Positions 8,655-19,000 are shown, numbered from the stretch's first letter. The stretch is DNA of 64,000 bases from Pseudomonadota bacterium (GCA_030684355.1 JAUXTN010000002.1:154069-218068); one strand, 5' to 3'. Made by a program: numbers and translations. The notes: generated by a model from the sequence alone, not told the origin.

Positions 8655-11362
8655 GAGCGCCTCCGCCGGAGGAGCGCCAGCGCCGCGAGGGCCCCGACCC
8701 ACGAGCCGCCCGACGGGGTGTCACATCCACAGCCGCCCTTGTCCCCCTCCTCGGGCGGGTCCTCGCCCGGGTCCTCGGCGGGCTCGCACGCGGGGTCGAC
8801 CCCGTCGCAGTCCTCGTCGATGCCGTCGCCGCAGAGCTCGGGTGCCGCGGGGTACCGCACCGGGTCGAGATCGTCGCAGTCCGCGCAGGCGCGCGCGCCG
8901 TCGGTGTCGGCGTCGTCCTCCCCGCCGATGGGGGTCGCGGGATCGCAGTCCTGGTCTACGCCGTCGCACGCCTCGGTCGCGCCGGGGAACACGGTGGCAT
9001 CGGCGTCGTCGCAGTCCACCTCGCACGCGCTGCCGTCCCCGTCGTCGTCCTCGCCGGGCCAGCACTCGGCGCCCTCCGGGTCGAGCTGGTAGTCCCACAC
9101 GCCGCGTCCGTAGGTGGCGAAGCGGACGGTGTTCTCGTGCTCGAGCGCCTCGGCGTCCCAATAGATGGTGATGGGGGCGCTCCCGTTGGTGACATCCCGC
9201 CAGGCGGTGTCGCCCGCGTCGCGCCGGTAGGCGGCGGTCTGGGTGCCCGCGAGGACCGTACCGCTGTCGTCCGAGGCCTCGACCAACGTGTAGACGAGCG
9301 TGTCGGGCAGGCCGTCGGCCCAGGGGCGGAAGGTACGCCCGCCGTCGGTCGAGCGGTACACCGCGGGGACGCCGTAGCCGCTGCCCCCGATGGTCACGGT
9401 GTCGGCGTCGGTGCGCGACGGCGCGATGGCCTGGCCGTAGTACCAGTTGTCGTCGGCCACCATGGAGGTCGACATCGCCCAGGTGACGCCGCTGTCATCG
9501 GAGTACCAGGCGCGGCCGTAGCTCGTGATCGCCCAGGCGCGCGTGGGGTCCACCGGGGAGAACGCGAGGCGGCTGATGTACTCGTCGGACGCGACGCGGA
9601 AGTCCTGCGCCGACCAGATCGCGGACGCCCAGGTGCCCGGGCCGGTCTTCGTGTACTTCCAGAGGTGTCCCCCGGGGAAATAGAACGCCGTGGGGTCGGT
9701 GGGGTCGGCCACGATGGGTGGGAGCCACGGGGCGTGGGTCTCGCCGCCGGGGAAGTCGAGGTAGCTCAACGTCGGGGCGGTCTCCCCGTGTTGGACCAGG
9801 ACGAAGCCCGGGTACACCGAGTAGACGTAGGCGTGGGTGCCGTCGCCGGAGGTGAGGTGCCCGTAGTCCCCCGAGATCACCTGCTCGGCCTCGTAGAGGT
9901 CGTCGTCCTGTGTCAGCCCGTTCGTGAGCTGGTAGCCCTGATCCTGCGCGCCGATGGCCATGTGCTCGGGGTTGGCGGAGGACGTGAGCACGTCGTAGTA
10001 CTGGCCGATCCGCAGGCCGTCGAGGCTCAGGTTCTCGACGTTCACGAGCCCGTCGTAGGAGCGGTACGTGCCCCCGTCCGTATTGACGTACCAGGTTTCG
10101 CCGCCGACGCCGTCCGGGATGACATCCACGCCTTGGATGTCCGCGTGCAGGGTGGACGCGGGGAAGTCGTAGTACTCCCACCACGCGTTCCGGGTGGTGA
10201 ACGTCCCGCCGCCGTCCCGGGAGACATGCAGCTCGACCGCACCGAACGCGAACAGGTCGGGATCGACGCTGGAAACCGCGAGGGAGCCGCCCCAGTAGTC
10301 GGACATCGCGCCGAGGCTCGCCCAGGTCACGCCCGCGTCGTCGCTGCGCCAGAGGCTCGACGTGTCGAGCACCGCGTAGAGCGTGGGCGCGCCGGCCTCG
10401 GAGCCGACGAGGTCGCCGGTGCCGGACGCCGCGGGGAGCATCCCCAGCTCGGTCCAGGTGTCACCCCGGTCGGCGGAGGTGCGGACCGTGGCGCCGTCGA
10501 GGAGCCAGATGGCGCCGTCACCGTCGCGCGGCACGTAGAGATCGCCGTAGTACCCCGCGAGATCGCGGATGCCCGCCCAGGTGGCCCCCGCGTCCGTGCT
10601 GCGCCACAACCAGACGCCGTCGTTGGATGCCGTGAGGAGGTAGAGCGTGCCCGATCCGTCCGAGGCCTGGGTGAGCCGGCGCACCCACCAGGGCGAGCCG
10701 AGCCCGGTGACAGCGGCCCACGTGGCGCCGTCGTCGACCGAGCGGAGCACGATGCCCCCGTCCGTCGCGACCACGAGCACGTCGGGATCGCCGGGGGCGG
10801 CGGCAGGCACGACCTCGGCGAAGTGCACGCCGCCGTACGTGTCATCGCCGAGCGGCTCCCAATCCTGCCCGTCGAGCGTGCCACGCCACAAGCCGCCGAG
10901 GGCGCTGCCCACGTAGAGCTCGGCGCCGTCCGTCGAGAGGCGCGCCACGTGCGTCCGGCCCGCCTGGTTGCTGGATCCGCGCTCTACCCAGCGGGTGTCG
11001 GTGGGAGCGGGCGGCGCGCCCTCGAGCGCCTCCTTGATCTGCTTGTGGCGGCGCACCTGCGCGAGGCCGTTCTCCTGCTCGATGCGCTCCCACTCCACGC
11101 CGGATCCGGCGCGGTGCATGCGCTTGTGCCACTCCCGCCGCCCGGCGTTGGAGCGCTTCTCCGCGCCGGCTCCCAAGCGGTGCTCGGTGGGGGCTGGCCG
11201 CATGCTCCCGACGCCGGCCCCGCCGGCCAACACCGCGTTTGGTGTCGGGGGGAGGGCCGTCGTGACGGCGACGACGCGTTCGGGGGACGGGGGGCGCGCG
11301 GTCAGGACGGCGAAGCCGCCCACGATCGCGAACGCGGCGGCGAAGGGGAGACGGTTGCGCAC
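8651..11362 (-). CDS. Secreted BNR/sortilin-like beta-propeller with MopE-like repeats and MYXO-CTERM-like anchor
   Basis: A 903-residue protein with an N-terminal signal or anchor segment (LPFAAAFAIVGGFAVLTA). It has many BNR/Asp-box-like units (SVDDGATWAA, STDAGATWAG, SADRGDTWTE, SDDSGVTWAM, STDGGRTF), which build a VPS10/sialidase-type beta-propeller. Sialidase catalytic residues were not recognised, so a binding role is likelier. The C-terminus has DCDD metal-binding repeats, then GGCGCDTPSGG, a hydrophobic stretch and RRRRS, a MYXO-CTERM-like tail. It is the first gene of a GTGA-coupled pair with the beta-helix protein. The start is GTG, with TAGCTC 6 nt upstream. Confidence 0.75.
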   Translation of the reverse strand: MRNRLPFAAAFAIVGGFAVLTARPPSPERVVAVTTALPPTPNAVLAGGAGVGSMRPAPTEHRLGAGAEKRSNAGRREWHKRMHRAGSGVEWERIEQENGLAQVRRHKQIKEALEGAPPAPTDTRWVERGSSNQAGRTHVARLSTDGAELYVGSALGGLWRGTLDGQDWEPLGDDTYGGVHFAEVVPAAAPGDPDVLVVATDGGIVLRSVDDGATWAAVTGLGSPWWVRRLTQASDGSGTLYLLTASNDGVWLWRSTDAGATWAGIRDLAGYYGDLYVPRDGDGAIWLLDGATVRTSADRGDTWTELGMLPAASGTGDLVGSEAGAPTLYAVLDTSSLWRSDDAGVTWASLGAMSDYWGGSLAVSSVDPDLFAFGAVELHVSRDGGGTFTTRNAWWEYYDFPASTLHADIQGVDVIPDGVGGETWYVNTDGGTYRSYDGLVNVENLSLDGLRIGQYYDVLTSSANPEHMAIGAQDQGYQLTNGLTQDDDLYEAEQVISGDYGHLTSGDGTHAYVYSVYPGFVLVQHGETAPTLSYLDFPGGETHAPWLPPIVADPTDPTAFYFPGGHLWKYTKTGPGTWASAIWSAQDFRVASDEYISRLAFSPVDPTRAWAITSYGRAWYSDDSGVTWAMSTSMVADDNWYYGQAIAPSRTDADTVTIGGSGYGVPAVYRSTDGGRTFRPWADGLPDTLVYTLVEASDDSGTVLAGTQTAAYRRDAGDTAWRDVTNGSAPITIYWDAEALEHENTVRFATYGRGVWDYQLDPEGAECWPGEDDDGDGSACEVDCDDADATVFPGATEACDGVDQDCDPATPIGGEDDADTDGARACADCDDLDPVRYPAAPELCGDGIDEDCDGVDPACEPAEDPGEDPPEEGDKGGCGCDTPSGGSWVGALAALALLRRRRS

Positions 11363-11368
11363 GAGCTC

Positions 11369-11374
11369 GAGCTA
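11369..11374 (-). promoter_or_regulatory. -10-like TAGCTC, leaderless type
   Basis: TAGCTC, 6 nt (GAGCTC), then GTG of the BNR protein gene. The sixth base deviates from T, so it is a weaker example. Confidence 0.35.
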
Positions 11375-11403
11375 TCGCATCGGCGTCGGCACCGCCCTTA
11401 GGT

Positions 11404-12186
11404 TCACCGACCCGCGCAGGCGTCGATGGTGGCCTCGGCCGAGAGCGCCCACGCCCCGCCGCTCGCGACGGCGAGGCTCTCGACGGGCTCGCCCAGCGCG
11501 GTAACGGTGGAGTCCAGGCGGAGCGTGCAGTCGCAGGTGTCACCCTGCTCCACGGTGAGCGCCAGCACGGGGCTCCAGGCGCCTGCCGGCAGGGCCGGGG
11601 CGTCCATGAAGCCCAGCACCACCGCGGAGACGGCGCCGCCCTCCGCCAGGAACGTCGCGTCGTAGCCGAGGTCCCGCAGGCCGGCCGGGGTGTCGACGAT
11701 CGAGGCACCGAGCGTGCCGGCGGTGGTCGCGGCGGAGACGGTGCAGCCCTCGGCGGTCACCGCGAGGGACCACGCCTCGATGTCCAGGGTGTCCGCGCGC
11801 AGCTCGACGGTGCCGGTCTCGGAGAAGCGGGCCTCGAGCGGGCTGCAGAACGGCATCTCGAGGGGGACGGCGCCCGCGCAGTCCACGTCCGTCGGCAGCG
11901 AGAAGCCCCCTTCGAAGAGGTGGATGAGGAGGGAGAAGGCGTCGTCGAGGTCGAGCTGTTCGTCGGGGACGAGATCGATCGCGGCGGTGCACGCGGGCGC
12001 GGCGCCCCCGTCCGCCACGGCGCGGAGGATGACGACGGCGTCCGCGAGGTCGACGGCGCCGTCGCCGTTGGCGTCCCCCGCGTCGATCGTCTCGGCCGCG
12101 GCGCCCGGGCAGGCCAGGGACACGGGGTCGTCCGGCTTGTCCCCATCGCAGCTTGTGGTGTAGAGCAACGCGAGCGCGCAGGTCAT
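11404..12186 (-). CDS. Dockerin-like/EF-hand repeat lipoprotein
   Basis: A 260-residue probable lipoprotein (MTCALALLYTTSC; the lipobox is imperfect). Residues about 35-85 hold two dockerin-type Ca-binding repeats, DANGDGAVDLADAVVILRAV and DLVPDEQLDLDDAFSLLIHL. The rest is a Cys-containing beta-sandwich-like region resembling cohesin-type modules (VSAVVLGFMDAPALPAGAW). No cellulosome genes are near, so it may be a self-contained surface adhesin. The start is uncertain: ATG at 12186 has TACCCC 7 nt upstream; ATG at 12219 has a moderate GAGGG site and would add 11 residues. It is divergent from the next gene. Confidence 0.6.
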   Translation of the reverse strand: MTCALALLYTTSCDGDKPDDPVSLACPGAAAETIDAGDANGDGAVDLADAVVILRAVADGGAAPACTAAIDLVPDEQLDLDDAFSLLIHLFEGGFSLPTDVDCAGAVPLEMPFCSPLEARFSETGTVELRADTLDIEAWSLAVTAEGCTVSAATTAGTLGASIVDTPAGLRDLGYDATFLAEGGAVSAVVLGFMDAPALPAGAWSPVLALTVEQGDTCDCTLRLDSTVTALGEPVESLAVASGGAWALSAEATIDACAGR

Positions 12187-12238
12187 CGGATAGGGGGTAT
12201 TCCACGTCCGCTGCAGCATCTCGCCCTCGGGAGCCTCC

Positions 12239-13948
12239 TTGTCACACGCACGCCCGCACACGTCGACCGGTCTGGGGTGGATGCTCGTCGCAATCGTCGC
12301 GGCGGGGTGTGCGGCCTCCCCCGTCGACGCCCCTCCGCCCGACCCCGCGGCCCCCACGGTCGAGGGCCCGACGGGCTGGGCCGTCCGCACCACCACCCAG
12401 CTCGGGCATCTCCCCGGCAGCTTCCACGCCATGGGCGTCGGGCCGCTCGACCACGCCCGCAACCCTGGGACAGGCTCCGAGGCGCCGCCGGGCCCGCCCG
12501 CGCCGGACGAACCGAGCACCGCGGCCCGCCTCCTCCCCGCGCTGACGGGCGGCACGTACGACCGCACCTACGGCACCGACCTGGACGCGGCGATCGCCGC
12601 ATTGCCGGAGCCCCGGCAGGTCCTGGGCGTGGCGGGGGTCGACGCCAGCGACCTGTTCGGCGTCGGCGATGCCGCCGGCCTCTGCCAGGACCCCCACGTG
12701 CTGCTCTCTGTGGATGGCGCCGAGGCCTCGCTGGCCGTCCCGTGGGGGCTCTGGTTGGCGGGCCCGCTGGAGCGGGACCTCCTCCCGCTGCCCGAGGACT
12801 GCGTCGCGGCCCTGCTGGCCGCGGGCACCGTGGAGACCGCGATCTGCGACGCCGAGGACGTGCGGGCGCACTTCCCGGAGGGCTCGGCCTGCCGCGCGTG
12901 CGTCACGGTCGACGGCGACATGTCGCGGTGCATCGACGAGGGCGAGTGCAGCGAGACCGCCACCCGTCAGATCCGCTCCGACGGCACCTGGTACGGCGCG
13001 CTGCGCGTGCCGGCGCTCCTCTGCGCCCCCGACCACGTCGCGGACGTGCTCCTGCTCGTCGAGGAGCTCGCCGAGGACGACCCCCTCCCGGAGACCTACG
13101 ACCACGGCGCGGTCGCCGGGGCCTGCATCGAGGCGTGGGACGGCGCCGCGGTCGACCTCTACTGCGGCATCGGCGAGTACCACGCCATCGGAGACGCCCT
13201 CCCGAGCCGCGTCGACTTCATCCGCGACGCCGAGGGCGCCGTGACGGGGACCGGCCGGATCTCGCTCGTGCGGAGCGTCGAGATCGAGGGGACCTCCTTC
13301 ACCCGCACGTGGCTCTCCGAGACCGGCGGCACCGGCCTCTCCGCGCCGAACGGGACGGGCGACGACGCCTGGGGCATCAACCCGCGCGCGCTGCGCCCCG
13401 ACGGGGTCGATCCCGACGAGCCCGACGACACCTACGCGCGCGACTACATCGCCGCGTTCGTGCTCAAGATGGCGACGACCCGCAACGGCGTGATGGTGGG
13501 CGCGATGAACCACAACCGCTGTTCCGACGACTCCTGGGAGGGCCCCCACGCCGATGGGAGCTACTCGTGCGACGCCCCGGGTGCGTGGACCATGGGTGGG
13601 TGGAACGACGACGCCCTGGTGGCGTGGTGGGACCAGCGCGCCGGCGAGATCTACGTGTTCCCCATCGTGACCCTCGCCTCGACCGGCCTGCCCGACCCGT
13701 CGGTTCCTGGCGGCCTGCTGCCCGAGGTGCTGGGCTCGACCAGCCTCGCCGACGACGAGTGGGAGGCATGCTCGTGGTCGAAGACCTTCGTGCCCGACCG
13801 CGTGCGGCTCCTCGACCCCGCGCCCGGCACGTCGGACGAGCCCTACGCCTCCTTCGACGCCCAGACCTACCGGCTCGGCCGGGACCCCGACGAGGACATC
13901 CGCTTGTTCCTCGCGACGAGCCAGCAGCGCGGGTTCTGCCCTCCGTAG
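12239..13948 (+). CDS. Lipoprotein of unknown function
   Basis: A 569-residue lipoprotein with a clear lipobox (VAAGC). The TTG start has GGGAG five bases upstream and supplies an Arg/His n-region; an ATG at 12281 would give an uncharged nine-residue signal instead. The mature protein is acidic and contains several Cys pairs (SACRACVTVDGDMSRC) that suggest disulphides. The DAIIA-to-NHNRC section reads like a folded beta-rich domain with many conserved-looking Trp and Gly. No family was recognised. The neighbours are other surface lipoproteins, so an exterior role is likely but the function is unknown. Confidence 0.65.
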   Translation: MSHARPHTSTGLGWMLVAIVAAGCAASPVDAPPPDPAAPTVEGPTGWAVRTTTQLGHLPGSFHAMGVGPLDHARNPGTGSEAPPGPPAPDEPSTAARLLPALTGGTYDRTYGTDLDAAIAALPEPRQVLGVAGVDASDLFGVGDAAGLCQDPHVLLSVDGAEASLAVPWGLWLAGPLERDLLPLPEDCVAALLAAGTVETAICDAEDVRAHFPEGSACRACVTVDGDMSRCIDEGECSETATRQIRSDGTWYGALRVPALLCAPDHVADVLLLVEELAEDDPLPETYDHGAVAGACIEAWDGAAVDLYCGIGEYHAIGDALPSRVDFIRDAEGAVTGTGRISLVRSVEIEGTSFTRTWLSETGGTGLSAPNGTGDDAWGINPRALRPDGVDPDEPDDTYARDYIAAFVLKMATTRNGVMVGAMNHNRCSDDSWEGPHADGSYSCDAPGAWTMGGWNDDALVAWWDQRAGEIYVFPIVTLASTGLPDPSVPGGLLPEVLGSTSLADDEWEACSWSKTFVPDRVRLLDPAPGTSDEPYASFDAQTYRLGRDPDEDIRLFLATSQQRGFCPP

Positions 13949-13979
13949 CCCCCCCGGCTGGCCTCCGTGCGCGGTCCGA

Positions 13980-15386
13980 TCACGGCGCCGGGATCCCGTA
14001 CGCCGCGCCGCCGATCGGCGCCGGATCGCGGTTGTAGGGCGCGCCCACGAGCAGCCCCGGCGTGCCTGCGCCATCGAGGTCGGCGAGGCCGACGAGCGCG
14101 GTGCCGGCGAGGTCTCCGGCGCCCTCGCCGATCCACCGGGCGTCGGCGTCCGCGGGGGCGACGGTGCCGGACGCGAGCGGCGCACCGTAGAGGGCGACCA
14201 TGCCCGCGTCGATGTCGGTCCCGTCGGTCGCCGGGGCGCCGATGGCCACGCCGTCCGCGGTGCCCGCGCCAGGGAGGAAGGCCACGGCGTAGCCGGCCTG
14301 GTCCCCGTCGCTCTCCCCGACGAAGCTCGTCGCGTCCGCCAGCGCGCCCGCGCGCCACAGGTAGACGCGCCCGGCGCCGTCGGCGTCCGCCCCCACGAGC
14401 AGCTCCCCGTGCCCATCGCCGTCGGTGTCTCCGCCGCACGCGAGCGCGCCGCCGAGGTAGCCGCCCGCCGTGCCCCCGAGCAGCAGCGTGTCGGCGTCGG
14501 CGAGCCCCCACGTCCCCTCGGGGATGGGCCCCGCGAACAGCGCCGCCGCGCCGCCGTTCTCGGCCCCGCCGTCCCAGCCGGGCGCGGCGATGACCACGTC
14601 GCCGAGGCCGTCTCCGTCGAGGTCTCCGGCGCGACACACCGCGGTCCCCACGCCGTCGCCGGTGACGTTCTCGGCGTGCTTGGCCGGGGTCTCCGGCGCC
14701 CCGCCGCCGCCGACGAACACCGCGAGCGTGGCGTGGGTCAGCGTCGCCGCGGGCCGCACCGGCGACACGAGGAACACCGCGCCGTCGTCGCGCGCGCCGG
14801 CGTCGCTCTTGGGCGCCCCGAGCAGCAGCTCCTCGACGCCGTCCCCGTCGTGGTCGCCGGCGAACGCGACGGCGCTGCCGAGGCCGTCGCCCACGGACAG
14901 GCCGACCCAGGAGGTGTCCGTCTCGGCTACGGAGGGGGCTCCGGGGGGCAGCGGCCCTTCGAGGAGCCACACCGCCCCGGCCGAATCGCCGCCCCCGTCG
15001 TGGGCCGGCCCGCCGATGAGGAGCTCGTCGGCGCCGTCGCCATCAAGGTCGACCCCCGACGCGAGCGCGTAGCCCGCGAAGTCGTAGTCCTCGGCCTGCC
15101 CGATGCACGTGGGCGCGTCGTGGAGGAGGTGCTCGCCGGCGGAGAGCGGCCCGGGCGTCACGCAGGTCACCCGCCCGCCGAGGCCCGCCACCACGAGATC
15201 CTCGGCGCCATCCCCGTTCAGATCCCCGGCGGTGACGGCGCTCCCGGCGAGATCGCCGGCGTCCCCCCGGAGGGTGAGCGTGGCGTCCGTGAGCGCGGTG
15301 GGCTCGACCTCGGGGTCGGGCTTGGGGGCGTCGCCGGTGCAGGCGAGCAGGAGAGCGGGGAGCAGGCCGACGGCGAGCGGGCGCAT
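13980..15386 (-). CDS. FG-GAP/integrin-alpha-like beta-propeller lipoprotein
   Basis: A 468-residue lipoprotein (MRPLAVGLLPALLLAC, lipobox LLAC). The mature part is built of about seven FG-GAP units whose loops carry Ca-binding D-x-D-G-D-G motifs: DLNGDGAEDLVVA, DLDGDGADELLIGGP, DHDGDGVEELLLGAP, DLDGDGLGDVVIAAP, DTDGDGHGELLVG, DLDGAGTPGLLVGAP. This is the integrin alpha N-terminal propeller fold, and such proteins usually mediate adhesion or protein binding outside the cell. It converges with the preceding lipoprotein gene. The promoter is not clear: only a CACGTT-like box lies near the start. Confidence 0.8.
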   Translation of the reverse strand: MRPLAVGLLPALLLACTGDAPKPDPEVEPTALTDATLTLRGDAGDLAGSAVTAGDLNGDGAEDLVVAGLGGRVTCVTPGPLSAGEHLLHDAPTCIGQAEDYDFAGYALASGVDLDGDGADELLIGGPAHDGGGDSAGAVWLLEGPLPPGAPSVAETDTSWVGLSVGDGLGSAVAFAGDHDGDGVEELLLGAPKSDAGARDDGAVFLVSPVRPAATLTHATLAVFVGGGGAPETPAKHAENVTGDGVGTAVCRAGDLDGDGLGDVVIAAPGWDGGAENGGAAALFAGPIPEGTWGLADADTLLLGGTAGGYLGGALACGGDTDGDGHGELLVGADADGAGRVYLWRAGALADATSFVGESDGDQAGYAVAFLPGAGTADGVAIGAPATDGTDIDAGMVALYGAPLASGTVAPADADARWIGEGAGDLAGTALVGLADLDGAGTPGLLVGAPYNRDPAPIGGAAYGIPAP

Positions 15387-15447
15387 GGGGCAACGTGCGC
15401 CGCGGCGGGCGCCACCGCAAGGCGTCGACACCGCCCCCCCGCACGGG

Positions 15448-15453
15448 TATCGA
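15448..15453 (+). promoter_or_regulatory. -10-like TATCGA, leaderless type
   Basis: TATCGA, 6 nt (GGAGGC), then GTG at 15460. The GGAGG is too close to the GTG to act as a normal ribosome binding site. Confidence 0.4.
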
Positions 15454-15459
15454 GGAGGC

Positions 15460-15858
15460 GTGACCCTCCTGCACCTCCTCCTCGCCTGCACCGGCGCCCC
15501 CGCCTGCTCCCACGACGCCGACCTGCCCTGCGTCGCCATCCTCTCCCCGGCGGAGGAGGCGACGGTCTGCGGCGCCCCGCTTGTCGTCGACACGGTGGTC
15601 GGCGGGGTCGTCCTCGTCGACCCGTTCCCAGACGGCTCGACGGAGGTGGGCGAAGCCGGCACCGCGCACCTCGACGTGGCGCTCAACGGCCAGGAGGAGG
15701 ACGACTGGATGTTCTCGGGCGAGCGCATCGTCATGAACGACATCGAGGACGGCTACTACCAGCTCCGGGTCGAGCTCTCCGGGGCGGACCACCGGCCCAT
15801 CGAGCCCTACGCCGGAGACCTCGTCTACATCACGGTTTCCGCGGGGGTCTGCGAGTAG
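15460..15858 (+). CDS. Small lipoprotein, Ig-like
   Basis: A 132-residue protein starting at GTG. Its signal peptide is only nine residues before the lipobox Cys (MTLLHLLLAC) and lacks a basic residue. The mature part (IAILSP-like VAILSPAEEATV, then D-V-A-L-N-G and YYQLRVELSGADH) looks like one Ig-like beta-sandwich, with Cys in the first third and at the extreme C-terminus that could pair. It is divergent from the FG-GAP lipoprotein and convergent with nadA. The function is unknown. Confidence 0.65.
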   Translation: MTLLHLLLACTGAPACSHDADLPCVAILSPAEEATVCGAPLVVDTVVGGVVLVDPFPDGSTEVGEAGTAHLDVALNGQEEDDWMFSGERIVMNDIEDGYYQLRVELSGADHRPIEPYAGDLVYITVSAGVCE

Positions 15859-15894
15859 GGGCGGGTCCAGGAAGGGGGCCACCGTGCAGAACCA

Positions 15895-15926
15895 GGGGGG
15901 GCGTTGCGGGGGGCACCCCCGCCCCA
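15895..15926. repeat. REP-like GC palindromic element, copy A
   Basis: A 32-bp copy of a GC-rich element whose core reads GGGGGGCGTTGCGGGGGGC followed by a C-run arm and CCGCCCCA. It lies between convergent genes (small lipoprotein and nadA). The same element recurs at 35947-35980 and, inverted, at 45187-45220. The G-run/C-run pair forms a strong hairpin. Confidence 0.7.
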
Positions 15927-15945
15927 AAAGACCGATTCCCCTTGG

Positions 15946-16881
<936 letters not shown>

Positions 16882-16886
16882 GTTGC

Positions 16887-16892
16887 TTCCTA
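16887..16892 (-). promoter_or_regulatory. -10-like TAGGAA before nadA
   Basis: TAGGAA, 5 nt (GCAAC), then ATG. The same bases (AGGAAG) could instead serve as a Shine-Dalgarno site, so this example is ambiguous. Confidence 0.35.
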
Positions 16893-16924
16893 ACTCCGCG
16901 CGGTGCCGGCGGTACGGGCCTCGA

Positions 16925-17650
16925 TCACGGCGGCGGGCGCACGTAATCGAGCGTACCCGTCCCGTTCGCGACGTAGGCGTTCTCGGGGGGCAGGTGCGCG
17001 CCGAACCCGAAGTGGAGATCCCGCGGATCGCCGAGCCACCGCGCGATGGAGGTGAGGGCGGGGCCGTCGACGCGCCAGAGATCCTCGGGGTCCCCCTGGG
17101 CGACGTACACCCGGCCCTTCGGATCGACGGCGGCGGCCCGGGCGTCGACGAGGTCGCGGGCGAGCGTCGCGATCGTGCCGTCCACGGCGATGCTCAGGAG
17201 CGTGTGCTCGGTCACGACGAGGTAGGCGCCCTCGGGGCCGAGGGCGACGGTGCGGGCGTCGGGGACGCCGAGGGGGAGGCGGACGCGGGTGCCGGCGGCG
17301 AGGTCGAGGAGCTCCAGGGCGTCGGGGTAGAGCGCCACGAGCCGGTCGTCGTAGCCGCCGAGGATGTCGACGGCGCCGGGCAGATCGACGCCGCCGCCGG
17401 GCCAGGTCACGCGGCCTCCGCGCAGCACGAAGAGGCGGTCCGGGTGGGTGGAGACGGCGTCCGCCGGGGTGTCCTCGATCCGTTCGGCGCGGCCCTCCCA
17501 ATCGACGGCGTACACGCCGGTGCCCGTCGCGACGACGAGCTGCCCGTCCGCCCGGGCGGCGACCGACCGGACCTCCCCGAGGCCCGGGGCGAGCACGTAC
17601 GGGCTCTCCAGGAGGCGATCGAGGCAGCCCGCGAGCGCGAGGAGGATCAC
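16925..17650 (-). CDS. Beta-propeller-like lipoprotein
   Basis: A 241-residue lipoprotein from a GTG start with a signal of eight residues before the Cys (MILLALAGC) and no basic residue. The mature part is made of repeated short strands with turns such as [39 protein letters not shown] and [20 protein letters not shown]. These are typical of SMP-30/NHL-like propellers. No catalytic residues are recognised. It lies 37 nt downstream of the aminotransferase gene with no promoter of its own visible, so the two are probably cotranscribed. Confidence 0.65.
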   Translation of the reverse strand: MILLALAGCLDRLLESPYVLAPGLGEVRSVAARADGQLVVATGTGVYAVDWEGRAERIEDTPADAVSTHPDRLFVLRGGRVTWPGGGVDLPGAVDILGGYDDRLVALYPDALELLDLAAGTRVRLPLGVPDARTVALGPEGAYLVVTEHTLLSIAVDGTIATLARDLVDARAAAVDPKGRVYVAQGDPEDLWRVDGPALTSIARWLGDPRDLHFGFGAHLPPENAYVANGTGTLDYVRPPP

Positions 17651-17687
17651 CGGGGCGCGGGACCGGGCGGCAGCGAACGCGCCCTGG

Positions 17688-18935
17688 TCACGCGCGCAGC
17701 CCGGTCACGATGCGGGACACGAGGTCCGGGATGTCCGCGGCCTCGATGGAGCAGAACGCGATGCGCAGGGCGTTGGCGCTCGGCACCGCGATGACGCCCA
17801 CGGACTGCTCCTTCAGGAGCCGCTGGCGCATGGCCTCGGCGTCCTGGCCCTCCGGCAGCGGGAGGAGCGCGAAGCAGCCGCTGTTGAACGGGAGGGCGAC
17901 GAGGCCGCTCTGGGCGAGGCTGTCGCGGAGGGCGACGTACCGCTCGGCGAGGATGCCGACGACCGAGGCGTGCTCGGCGGCGAGGGTCTCCGAGGACAGG
18001 GCCCCGAGCACCGCGGCTTGCGACGGAGTGGACACGCTGGAGACGGTCCCGCGGAGGATGGCGGCGGCCTTCTCCGCGAGGGCCTGGCCCGCCGCGCCGT
18101 CCGCCGAGAAGGTCAGGAACCCGATGCGCCCGCCGAAGAAGACGAGCTCCTTCGTGGCGCCGTCGACCTTGCACACGAGCGCCCGGGAGGGATCCACCGC
18201 GGTGGCGAGCGCGGCGTAGAGGCTCTTTCCGTAGAGCGCAGGGTCGAAGTAGAGGCCGTTGTAGGCGTCGTCACAGACGATGCACACGGGGTGCGGGTGC
18301 GCCGCGAGGACGCGCACGATTTCCGCGACCTCGTCCGGGTAGGGCGAGTAGCCGGTGGGGTTCGACGGGAAGTTGAGCAGCACCAGCGCGGGGCCGGTCG
18401 TGCCGTCGAGCCGGGCGGCGAGGCCCTCGACGTTGAACCGGCCGTCGCGCCCGAAGAAGGGGTAGGACACCAGCGGGGCGCCGGTGCGCATCGTGAAGAT
18501 CTGGTCGTAGTTGTCCCAGTAGGGCGTGCCGAGGATGACGGGCACGTCGGGGCCCGTGAACATGTCGGCGCACAGGGACAGGCCGTGCGTGATCCCGGAC
18601 GCGACGACCGGGACGCTCGCGGGGGTGCCGGCCGGGAGGGCGAGGTGGCGCCGCCAGGCCTGGCGGATGGCCGGGAGGCCGTACTGCGGGGCGTAGAGGA
18701 GCGAGCTCGTGTCGGGGAAGCCCGAAAAATGACGGACGAGCGAGGGGAGGGCCAGCGGGCGCCCGCCACCGTCGGTGATCTGCCCGATGGTGGCCTTGCG
18801 CAGCGCGCCGCGGGCCTGCTCGGACTGCTGAGGGATGCCGAGCGGCATGGCCGCGCGGCGCCCCAGGGGCGACAGCAGGCGGAGGGCACCGGGGTGGCCG
18901 TCCTGAAGCAACGAGTGGAGTTCGAGGGGGGTCAT
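17688..18935 (-). CDS. PLP-dependent aminotransferase, class I/II
   Basis: A 415-residue fold-type I aminotransferase. Recognisable parts are SGITHGLSL, TPYWDNYDQIF (base-stacking aromatic region), LLNFPSNPTGYSPY (the Asn-Pro-x-Gly signature), CIVCDDAYNGLYF (the Asp binding the pyridine nitrogen), the Schiff-base Lys in KVDGATKELVFFGGRIGF, and a C-terminal Arg in NALRIAF for the carboxylate. The substrate is not readable; the NxDQIF and FFGGRIGF features fit aromatic or alanine-type members. ATG at 18935 has GGAG five bases upstream. It is divergent from the MoxR gene. Confidence 0.85.
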   Translation of the reverse strand: MTPLELHSLLQDGHPGALRLLSPLGRRAAMPLGIPQQSEQARGALRKATIGQITDGGGRPLALPSLVRHFSGFPDTSSLLYAPQYGLPAIRQAWRRHLALPAGTPASVPVVASGITHGLSLCADMFTGPDVPVILGTPYWDNYDQIFTMRTGAPLVSYPFFGRDGRFNVEGLAARLDGTTGPALVLLNFPSNPTGYSPYPDEVAEIVRVLAAHPHPVCIVCDDAYNGLYFDPALYGKSLYAALATAVDPSRALVCKVDGATKELVFFGGRIGFLTFSADGAAGQALAEKAAAILRGTVSSVSTPSQAAVLGALSSETLAAEHASVVGILAERYVALRDSLAQSGLVALPFNSGCFALLPLPEGQDAEAMRQRLLKEQSVGVIAVPSANALRIAFCSIEAADIPDLVSRIVTGLRA

Positions 18936-19000
18936 CGCTGCTCCGTCAGTCTGAGGGGCCCCGCTGTAGAGCCACGGTGGCCGCGTGCGCGCACGCCGCA

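Noticed and set aside
6522..11401. Long plus-strand frames opposite the beta-helix and BNR genes
   Set aside because: Antisense shadows with Arg/Val/Ala/Gly-biased, motif-free translations; the minus strand carries clear domains and a coupled operon.
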